A stretch of 6,529 bases of DNA from contig JANQFM010000347.1 of assembly GCA_028277865.1 (NCBI GenBank), positions 1-6,529 on the forward strand. The letters are read 5' to 3'. This stretch comes from Acidobacteriota bacterium. GTDB lineage: Bacteria; Acidobacteriota; UBA6911; RPQK01; DATIPO01. The translations under genes were made by a program, and so were the position numbers. Positions 1-4,870 of this stretch are shown piece after piece; position 1 is the stretch's first letter; the number at the start of each line of letters is the position of its first letter. The notes under the pieces were generated by a model. The model did no database searches. It was not told where the DNA came from and saw only the letters and a program-made list of their open reading frames with translations.

Positions 1-162
1 GGAGTCTGCGCGGCAGAAAATTGATCTACTGCGAAAGCGGTAGAATCGGCCCATATTCCCTCGATTTTTCGGCGAATAGAGCGACTATGAGCCTCAAAAT
101 CGAGGAAATCTGGCCTCGATTCCCCACTTTCTCGCTACGATCATTTCTACCGCGCAGACTCC
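1..162. repeat. Long imperfect inverted repeat (hairpin or MITE-like element)
   Basis: Positions 1-13 are the exact reverse complement of 150-162, and the similarity continues inward with small gaps. The AGAAA and TGATC blocks recur just inside each arm, GAATCG pairs with its partner near 115-125, and CCTCGATTTT at about 58-68 matches AAAATCGAGG at about 96-106. A short ATAG/CTAT stem surrounds a 5-nt loop at 80-84, so the symmetry centre is near 82. The left arm also holds a small hairpin, CTACTGC-GAAA-GCGGTAG (about 28-45). No protein gene is credible here. It could be a non-autonomous mobile element, a structured RNA or a strong hairpin. Its left edge coincides with the window edge, so it may be longer, and no target-site duplication can be tested. 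Confidence 0.7.
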
Positions 163-857
163 TAGAAGCCTGGAAGTCGCCCCTGCCTGTGATCCGCTCC
201 CGGCTGCTTCAGTGAGCAGCATTGGGGCTCGCGAAGCCAAGGGCTGGTCGCTCAGGCAGTTCATGGTGCCTGTCCAACCTCCTCCAGAATGCCTGGTTCA
301 GTACTTGAGTTCAAGGCCTGTTTTCCCCTTTTCTTCGCTTCTGGTGGATACCAAACGGGTTTCGACCGGAAAAAGCTGGCTAAACCCCTCACATTGATAT
401 GGCTGACCCACCTGCAAGCCGCCCAAATCGACTGAATGTCCGCTTGCGAAAAGCGCTCCAGAAAAGCAGAAAATAGACGATTATGAAGCTTTGTGGAAAA
501 GACTGTGAATTTCTTGTGAATGTTTGGATCTCAGCATCAAGGGGATTATGGTCCGTCCTTTGAATTTCGATTTGCACAATAAGAATGCAGTGAAACACAC
601 CCTTATTTTTCTCTTGCCAGCCTAATTCAAGAAGGTAAAATGACGCCCGTCCCAAGAGGTGGACGGAAGATTCCAAAGGCCTCAAGGACATCGGTCAGGC
701 CGGGATCCGGTCAGAAGGCTTTTCGGTTCGCCGGAAAGCTGAAGGTTGGGTTTCGGGTCGGCGCCGGGCGGCAGCCTGCTTCGGTGGGCTGTTGGGACGC
801 CGAACGAGCTTTGTTTGACTGTTGAAGCTTTTGCAGCAGCAGCGAAAGGAGGCAAGG

Positions 858-950
858 ATGACTGAGTCCTGGTGGTCTTTAGAGCTTCTCTCGGAACATC
901 AAACGGCACGCCGGAATAAATCGGCCATGGGTTCGCCTCACGGTTCGTGA
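858..950 (+). CDS. Possible 30-residue peptide with strong ribosome binding site
   Basis: An AAAGGAGG sequence lies five bases before an ATG at 858, close to an ideal Shine-Dalgarno arrangement. The frame begins MTESWWSLELLSEHQTARR and stops at TGA 948-950. The peptide has two adjacent Trp, an acidic and hydrophobic start and a basic middle. I recognise no family. It could be a leader peptide, a free small protein, the start of a decayed gene, or chance. A repeat-like hairpin (985-999) and a T-run terminator-like structure (997-1028) follow it, which would fit a short transcription unit. Support comes only from the ribosome binding site and downstream structure, so confidence is low. Confidence 0.2.
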   Translation: MTESWWSLELLSEHQTARRNKSAMGSPHGS

Positions 951-984
951 TTCCTGGAAGCCGGTTTCGAGGCCGGTTGGCAGC

Positions 985-1028
985 TTTGCGGAACGCAAAA
1001 AGGGAGTTTCTTCGGGTGCTCCTTTTTT
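985..1028 (+). terminator. Terminator-like hairpins with T-run
   Basis: A perfect 6-bp stem TTTGCG-GAA-CGCAAA (985-999) overlaps a second stem formed by AAAAAGGGAG (997-1006) and CTCC plus T-run (1019-1028), with one bulged G. Six T residues end the second stem on the plus strand. The A-run on its 5' side would give a T-run for the minus strand, so it could work in both directions. No confident gene ends immediately before it; the nearest candidate is the short frame ending at 950. Confidence 0.35.
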
Positions 1029-1065
1029 GAAGGAAGCGAAGCCACTCAATCGGAGTCAGCCTGAT

Positions 1066-1085
1066 CCGCCTGCTTCGGCAGGCGG
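1066..1085. repeat. Perfect 8-bp hairpin with TTCG tetraloop
   Basis: CCGCCTGC (1066-1073), loop TTCG (1074-1077) and GCAGGCGG (1078-1085) form a perfect GC-rich stem with a stable UUCG-type loop. Similar short GC-rich palindromes are common dispersed intergenic elements in environmental bacterial genomes. No T-run follows, so it is not a classical intrinsic terminator. Confidence 0.55.
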
Positions 1086-1284
1086 GGAATGGTTGAAAGG
1101 AAGCCGGAGCCTTTTGAACATCACTTGGGACTTTTTTTTGCCCACCGCACAGCAAGGGCGGCACCTCAGACCGGGAAGGCCGGGAGTGCCTCCGCTGCCA
1201 AGGTCAGGATCCCTCCAGAGGCAGAGGCCCGCAAGATGAGGCTGCCGCAAAAGTTGCTTCTGCCGAAGGAACGCTCTTCTTCCA

Positions 1285-1381
1285 GCGCCCATTCAGGGCG
1301 CCTCATGCTTTGTGGATCTGATCCGGTGGCCGCGCCGGGACGGCTTGACCACCGGCTAATCTCCCTGACCCCTTCGGGGTC
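1285..1381. repeat. Cluster of three GC-rich hairpins downstream of the precursor gene
   Basis: Three perfect stems lie in under 100 bp: GCGCCC-ATTCA-GGGCGC (1285-1301), CCGGTGG (1323-1329) with CCACCGG (1349-1355), and GACCCC-TTC-GGGGTC (1367-1381). On the minus strand the last one begins 39 bp after the stop codon of the cysteine-rich peptide gene. It could therefore end or stabilise that transcript, although no T-run follows any stem. It could equally be the remains of dispersed palindromic elements. Confidence 0.4.
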
Positions 1382-1419
1382 GGCCCATCACCTGCGGCGA
1401 AGCCACCTGAGACACCCCA

Positions 1420-1668
1420 CTAGCAAGCGGCGGTACAGGCATGGCAAGAGCCGTCGCACGTCATCGCATTGCAGGTGCGCATTCGCGGGTCGCAAGTTAC
1501 ACAGCTTCCACAGGAATGGTCACAGCTTTCGCCGGTGCAGGGCGGATCACATAAAGTCCATTCTGTTGCGTGTCCATACACTGTGCCTTCCCGGCCCCGA
1601 TTTCCGGCCACCGTTTCAAACGTCTCGACACTCAGTTGGTCTAGATCCAGCTTAATTTTTTTCTTCAT
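1420..1668 (-). CDS. Cysteine-rich RiPP precursor, lanthipeptide-like (putative)
   Basis: This 82-residue peptide has the two-part form of a ribosomally made, modified peptide precursor. Residues 1-34 contain no Cys and form a leader with KIKLDLDQLSVETFET followed by GREGTVYGH. This recalls pinensin-type and related class I lanthipeptide leaders (an LDLD segment comparable to the FNLD box). From residue 35 there are 11 Cys (40, 44, 49, 53, 56, 59, 66, 71, 75, 78, 82) and 11 Ser/Thr. Seven Cys are directly preceded by Ser or Thr, and Cys is the last residue. In lanthipeptides, dehydrated Ser/Thr are crosslinked to Cys. The start is well fixed: GGAGGAG lies five bases before the ATG, and the stop is TAG at 1420-1422. 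No dehydratase, cyclase, transporter or protease is visible in the window. Alternatives are a metal-binding or disulfide-rich secreted peptide. The gene call is fairly sure; the modification type is inferred. Confidence 0.7.
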   Translation of the reverse strand: MKKKIKLDLDQLSVETFETVAGNRGREGTVYGHATEWTLCDPPCTGESCDHSCGSCVTCDPRMRTCNAMTCDGSCHACTAAC

Positions 1669-1673
1669 GGGAG

Positions 1674-1680
1674 CTCCTCC
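1674..1680 (-). promoter_or_regulatory. Strong ribosome binding site of the precursor gene
   Basis: Read on the minus strand, GGAGGAG is separated by five bases (CTCCC) from the ATG at 1668-1666. This near-consensus Shine-Dalgarno sequence is the main reason to accept this small frame over the longer plus-strand frame that overlaps it. The site can pair with the adjacent CTCCC bases, which might modulate initiation. Confidence 0.7.
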
Positions 1681-1821
1681 CGCAAATTCTGTTGATAGGA
1701 AATTTCCAGGGTTCCGCCACCAATGTTAGTTGACCCTTGTACAAGCCTAGCAAAGCCGACCGATCCGGCCCAAACCTGACCCCCCAAGTCGACGTCAAAC
1801 ACAGATTTCCTTCGGATCAGG

Positions 1822-1833
1822 AATCTCGAGATT
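1822..1833. repeat. 12-bp perfect palindrome AATCTCGAGATT
   Basis: A perfect palindrome lies in the spacer between the two divergent genes, about 120 bp before lptD. A related GAGAATCTC stretch follows at about 1851-1860. It could be a binding site for a dimeric regulator, but the neighbouring DNA is repeat-rich and the palindrome may belong to the same repeat family. Confidence 0.35.
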
Positions 1834-1866
1834 TCGAAAACCTCTGGATCCGAGAATCTCTATCCT

Positions 1867-1931
1867 CTGACAACTGACAACCGACAACCGACAACCGACA
1901 ACCGACAACCGACAACCGACAACCGACAACT
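1867..1931. repeat. 7-bp tandem repeat (CAACCGA), seven perfect copies
   Basis: Seven perfect copies of CAACCGA occupy 1878-1926. A variant copy CAACTGA precedes them (1871-1877), and partial units lie at both ends (CTGA at 1867-1870, CAACT at 1927-1931). Read on the other strand the unit is TCGGTTG. Heptamer arrays of this kind occur between genes in several environmental phyla and are commonly mistranslated as SVVGCRL-type spurious proteins. The array ends 22 bp before the lptD start, so changes in copy number could alter the spacing of upstream elements. Confidence 0.95.
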
Positions 1932-1941
1932 CATCTTCTGC

Positions 1942-1947
1942 TATCTT
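1942..1947 (+). promoter_or_regulatory. Possible -10 element (TATCTT) just before lptD
   Basis: TATCTT ends seven bases before the lptD ATG, so transcription from it would start at or next to the start codon. No Shine-Dalgarno sequence is visible between it and the ATG. This would fit a leaderless message. No convincing -35 box is seen 16-18 bp upstream, where the tandem repeat lies, so this is a weak call. Confidence 0.2.
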
Positions 1948-1953
1948 AACCCG

Positions 1954-4161
1954 ATGCTGCAGCGATGGCTCCCAGCGGTTTGGGTGTTGCTGACCGGACT
2001 GGGCATTTTGCAGGCTCAGGATCGGTCGAGGCTGGAGATTCCGCTGAGGGAGGGCGGGAGTGCGGTGATCGAGGCCGACGTCATCGATCGCGATGCAGGG
2101 CTGTGGATGGCGCAAGGGGAGGTGGTGATCCGCTACAAGGACATCACTGTGCTGGCCCACCGAGTCTTCTACGACCCCGTCAGCAAAGACGCGACGCTGG
2201 AAAGCAAGGACGACCCCTCCGAATACAACGTGGAGGTCAAGCGTGCCGTGGAGTGGCTCAAGGCGCGGCGGGGCGAAATCAACCTGGAAAGGGATACGGG
2301 CACTTTTTTCGATGTGGACGGGTTCACCGAAGAGGATCTCTTCGTCAAGGCGGCTTCGATCACCAAGACGGGCCCCGACACCTACGTGGCCCGCAACGGC
2401 ATCATCACGGCTTGCGACGAGGCCGTCCCCAAATGGAGCTTTCACACCAGCAAGGCCAACATCCGGGTCAACTCCTGGGTGCGCAGCCGAAATACCGCCA
2501 TGCGGATCAAGAAGGTTCCCGTCTTTTACCTGCCCTATTTCCTTTTCCCCAGCGGCAAGAAGGAAAGGCAAAGCGGGTTTTTGCTGCCTTCCACCGGCAA
2601 CTCCTCCAACAAGGGGCGGCGCCTGAGCCAGTCCTTTTACCTGACGCTGGGGCGCAGCGCTGATCTGGTTTACAACCAGGACTATTTTTCCGAACGCGGC
2701 TTCGGATACGGATTCGTCTTCCGCTTCCGCCCCAATCAGGTTTCGCGGCTGGTGCTGGACGGGTATGCCGTCAACGACCGCCTCGATCAGGGCGGCGCCA
2801 GCCTCAACGGCGAGGGAGAGACCCGTTTCGGCGGTTTCCGGGCCGTTTCGGTCTTCAACCTGGTTTCCAGCTTCGAGTTCCGTCAGGTCTTTTCCGACAA
2901 TTTCTTTGCCGCCACCCGTCCCACCGAGCTTTCTCAGCTTTTCATCAGCCGCAGCGACGGAACCCGTTCCTTCAACTTTCTGGCTTCGCGCGAGGAGACC
3001 GCCTTTCCAGGGCCCAATGCAGTGGTGCGCGCCTTTCCCCAAATCCACTTCCGCCTCAGCGGGCAGCCCATTTTCGATTCCCCTTTCTTTGTCGACCTCG
3101 ACGTTTCGGCAGCCGGGCTGAACCGTTCGGACAACCTCTTTGAAACCCCGGGCATCACACAGCGCCTGGACCTTTTCCCCCGCTTTTACTTTTCTCTTCC
3201 ATTGGGCCAGGGGCTGCGCCTGACACCCAAAGTCGGGTTGCGCGCCACCTTTTACAGCGACAGCTTCGACACCGATTCCGAGGAGGGACGGGTCCGCAGC
3301 AGCAGCGACAACGTCAGCAGGGAATATGCCGACTTCAGCCTTGACCTGAGGGGCTGGGGGCTTTCAAAGATCTATCGAGGCAAATCAGGGCAACCCCGCT
3401 TCAAGCACCTGATCGAGCCCAGCCTGCGCTACCGCCATATCACAGGCATCGACGACGATTTCTTCCGGACGCTGCGATTTGACGAACTGGATGCCATCGC
3501 CGACACCAACGAGGTCGAAGTGGCGCTGCACAACCGGTTCTTCGTCAAGCGGGGCGGGCAGACTTGGGAGTGGCTTTCAATCAAGCTGGCTCAAAAGTAC
3601 TTTTTTGACGCCGACTTCGGAGGGGCTTTGCAGGATGGGCGCGTCAACCAGTTCTTTCCGCTTTACACCTTCACCGGTTTTCAGTACGCCGCCTTTGCCC
3701 GCAATTCCTCTCCCATCACCACCGTGGTCCGCTTCACGCCCCGCCCTTCCATCAGCTTCGACCTGCGCACCGACTACGATCCCGACTTTGACCGCTTCCG
3801 TAACGTCTCCCTGACCGGTGTCCTCAACTACAGGCGCCTCTATCTGGGCACCACCTATTTCAACACCCAGCAGCTGGAGGCGGGCACCTTCCGGCGCAAC
3901 CAGCTTCAGCAGCAGGTGGCCTACGGCGACATCAGCAACGGGTTGTCGCTGTCGGGGCTGTACAGCTACGACCTGCAATCGACCCGCTTTTTGAATTTCC
4001 GCGCCCGCATCAATTACTTCAAGGGGTGCTGCGGGGTTTCGGTGCAGTTTCAGGGGTTTAATCTGTCGGGGATCCGGGAAGAGCGCCAAGTGCTGTTCTC
4101 GTTCTACTTCAAGGGGCTGGGCTATTTCGGGAATATCGAGCATCCGGATCGGGTGTTTTGA
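1954..4161 (+). CDS. lptD: LPS-assembly outer-membrane protein LptD
   Basis: LptD, with its lipoprotein partner LptE, inserts lipopolysaccharide into the outer leaflet of the outer membrane at the end of the Lpt bridge. The 735 residues begin with a signal peptide (hydrophobic 7-20, likely cut after LQA near 21). An LptA/OstA-like beta domain follows (about 35-145, with EADVIDRDAGLWMAQGEV and AHRVFYD), then a large beta-barrel (about 185-735) rich in alternating aromatic strands. Family-typical stretches are KWSFHTSKANI (160-170), VPVFYLPYFLFPSGKKERQS (188-207) followed by GFLLP, KHLIEPSLRY (484-493) and the CC pair (692-693). Length is close to the E. coli protein (784). Cys are at 154, 692 and 693 only; the N-terminal Cys of E. 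coli (C31) has no counterpart. This ATG is the only in-frame one that gives a signal peptide, although no Shine-Dalgarno is visible. folK begins 48 bp downstream. Confidence 0.93.
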   Translation: MLQRWLPAVWVLLTGLGILQAQDRSRLEIPLREGGSAVIEADVIDRDAGLWMAQGEVVIRYKDITVLAHRVFYDPVSKDATLESKDDPSEYNVEVKRAVEWLKARRGEINLERDTGTFFDVDGFTEEDLFVKAASITKTGPDTYVARNGIITACDEAVPKWSFHTSKANIRVNSWVRSRNTAMRIKKVPVFYLPYFLFPSGKKERQSGFLLPSTGNSSNKGRRLSQSFYLTLGRSADLVYNQDYFSERGFGYGFVFRFRPNQVSRLVLDGYAVNDRLDQGGASLNGEGETRFGGFRAVSVFNLVSSFEFRQVFSDNFFAATRPTELSQLFISRSDGTRSFNFLASREETAFPGPNAVVRAFPQIHFRLSGQPIFDSPFFVDLDVSAAGLNRSDNLFETPGITQRLDLFPRFYFSLPLGQGLRLTPKVGLRATFYSDSFDTDSEEGRVRSSSDNVSREYADFSLDLRGWGLSKIYRGKSGQPRFKHLIEPSLRYRHITGIDDDFFRTLRFDELDAIADTNEVEVALHNRFFVKRGGQTWEWLSIKLAQKYFFDADFGGALQDGRVNQFFPLYTFTGFQYAAFARNSSPITTVVRFTPRPSISFDLRTDYDPDFDRFRNVSLTGVLNYRRLYLGTTYFNTQQLEAGTFRRNQLQQQVAYGDISNGLSLSGLYSYDLQSTRFLNFRARINYFKGCCGVSVQFQGFNLSGIREERQVLFSFYFKGLGYFGNIEHPDRVF

Positions 4162-4165
4162 GGGT

Positions 4166-4193
4166 TTCACGCAGAGACGCAGAGGCGCGGAGA
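4166..4193 (+). repeat. 8-bp-period repeat, forward copy (CGCAGAGA type)
   Basis: TTCA is followed by three 8-bp units, CGCAGAGA, CGCAGAGG and CGCGGAGA (4170-4193), and then a purine-rich tail GAGGGAG that runs into folK. This is a recognisable intergenic repeat of environmental bacteria (TTCACGCAGAGRCGCAGAG-like). It starts five bases after the lptD stop codon. Its purine-rich tail contains GGGAG and GAGAGG, so it probably also supplies the folK ribosome binding site. Confidence 0.85.
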
Positions 4194-4209
4194 GAGGGAG
4201 AAGAGAGGA

Positions 4210-4725
4210 ATGGGAGGGAGGGTTTTTTTGGGGCTGGGGTCGAATCTGGGGGAGCGCCAGGTATGGATTGGGCAGGCGTTGAAGAGGTTGGAAGGGCTTG
4301 GAGTGGAGGTTGTGCGGCGCTCTTCGGTTTATGAAACAGAACCGCTGGGAATTGTAGATCAGCCTGACTTCCTCAATTTGGCTGTGGAGGTCGAAACGGA
4401 GCTGGATCCCCGTTCGCTGATGGAATCCTGCCTGCAGGTCGAGCAATCGCTGGGCAGGAGGCGCGGTGAAAAGAATGGGCCTCGCAACATCGACATCGAC
4501 ATGCTCTACTACGGGGATAGGGTCACATCGTCGCCCAGCCTAACCCTTCCCCATCCCCGCATCGCCGACCGGGCCTTCGCCCTCAAGCCCCTGGCCGAGA
4601 TCGCCTCCGACTTCCTGGCGCCCGACAGCGGAAAGACTGTGGGCGAAATGCTGCGGATCTGTCCCGACTCGTCCCGCGTCCGACTCTGGAAGGAGGGGAA
4701 TCTCACGCAAAACCCAAAGGCCTGA
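4210..4725 (+). CDS. folK: 6-hydroxymethyl-7,8-dihydropterin pyrophosphokinase (HPPK)
   Basis: FolK transfers pyrophosphate from ATP to 6-hydroxymethyl-7,8-dihydropterin, the step before dihydropteroate synthase in cytoplasmic folate synthesis. At 171 residues it is a standard single-domain HPPK. Diagnostic segments are FLGLGSNLG (6-14), SVYETEPLG (39-47), QPDFLN (51-56), RRRGEKNGPRNIDIDML (83-99) and LPHPR (113-117). The metal-binding Asp pair (95, 97) and His115 fall at the same numbers as in E. coli FolK. Arg83-85, Arg92 and Arg121 are also in place. The ATG at 4210 puts FLGLGSN at the usual N-terminal distance, and purine-rich GGGAG/GAGAGG precede it. The gene lies 48 bp after lptD and is enclosed by inverted copies of an 8-bp-period repeat. 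All key residues look intact, so the enzyme should be active. folB and folP are not in the window. Confidence 0.96.
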   Translation: MGGRVFLGLGSNLGERQVWIGQALKRLEGLGVEVVRRSSVYETEPLGIVDQPDFLNLAVEVETELDPRSLMESCLQVEQSLGRRRGEKNGPRNIDIDMLYYGDRVTSSPSLTLPHPRIADRAFALKPLAEIASDFLAPDSGKTVGEMLRICPDSSRVRLWKEGNLTQNPKA

Positions 4726-4760
4726 AAAGAAAAGAAAAAAGGAAGGATCTGGACGAGTTG

Positions 4761-4777
4761 ATTGATCGTTGATCAAT
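4761..4777. repeat. Short inverted repeat ATTGATC-GTT-GATCAAT
   Basis: Perfect 7-bp arms flank a 3-bp spacer, 35 bp after the folK stop. It could form a small hairpin or serve as a dimer-binding operator before the glycosyltransferase gene. No T-run follows, so termination there is unlikely to be efficient. Confidence 0.35.
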
Positions 4778-4813
4778 TTGCAGCCGATGGACCTCCTCTT
4801 CACTTGGCGTTCT

Positions 4814-4841
4814 TCTTTGCGGCTTTGCGGCTTTGCGTGAA
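4814..4841 (-). repeat. 8-bp-period repeat, inverted copy (CGCAAAGC type)
   Basis: On the minus strand this reads TTCA, then CGCAAAGC, CGCAAAGC and CGCAAAGA, followed by AGAACGCCAAGTGAA (to about 4799). It has the same TTCA-CGCARAG architecture as 4166-4193 but points the opposite way, so the two copies bracket folK. The TGA formed by its end (4838-4840) is an in-frame stop 30 bp upstream of the glycosyltransferase start and bounds that gene on the 5' side. Confidence 0.85.
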
Positions 4842-4870
4842 CCTTCCATTCTCGCTCGCTGGTACATCTT

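Larger units (their letters stand above)
163..1419. other. Gene-poor region with hairpins; no confident gene
   Basis: In 1,257 bp I recognise no conserved protein, tRNA or rRNA. Open frames exist on both strands, but they overlap each other and have the Arg/Pro/Ser-rich look of chance frames in GC-rich DNA. Positions 440-640 are clearly more AT-rich than the rest and could hold promoters, though no convincing -35/-10 pair was found. One frame at 640-825 (61 codons) has an AAGG four bases before its ATG, but its product resembles nothing I know. Several hairpins and a 30-codon frame are listed separately. The region could be a decayed gene remnant, a regulatory or structured-RNA zone, or a boundary of an accessory segment. 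Confidence 0.6.

Noticed and set aside
1..162. Integron attC or CRISPR interpretation of the palindrome
   Set aside because: No attC core sites (GTTRRRY-type) at the ends, no integrase, and no regularly spaced direct repeats with unique spacers.
493..502. TGTGGAAAAG as a possible DnaA box or origin
   Set aside because: It is a single site with no cluster of boxes, no AT-rich unwinding element of the usual kind, and no dnaA, dnaN or similar neighbour.
640..825. Plus-strand frame (61 codons) with AAGG before the ATG
   Set aside because: The site is weak and the Arg/Gly/Lys-rich product matches nothing I know; third-base composition does not separate it from non-coding DNA here. Noted but not called.
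682..1164. Minus-strand frame (160 codons) in the gene-poor region
   Set aside because: Pro/Arg/Ser-rich product without domains, no Shine-Dalgarno, and hairpins embedded in it; looks like chance openness.
1089..1655. Plus-strand frame (188 codons) opposite the precursor gene
   Set aside because: Composition is Arg/Ser/His-rich with no recognisable motif and no comparable ribosome binding site, whereas the minus-strand peptide has a strong one and a recognisable leader and core layout.
1867..1931. CRISPR or telomere-like reading of the heptamer array
   Set aside because: Units are contiguous 7-mers with no spacers, and the array is short and internal; it is a simple tandem repeat.
1795..3048. 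Long minus-strand frame (417 codons) opposite lptD
   Set aside because: It lies antisense to a clearly recognisable LptD coding sequence, and its C-terminal end is a translation of the CAACCGA array (SVVGCRL repeats). It is a shadow of GC-rich codon use.
3577..4446. Minus-strand frame (289 codons) opposite the lptD end and folK start
   Set aside because: It overlaps two well-supported genes on the other strand and includes the translated repeat (APLRLCVK), a known sign of spurious proteins.
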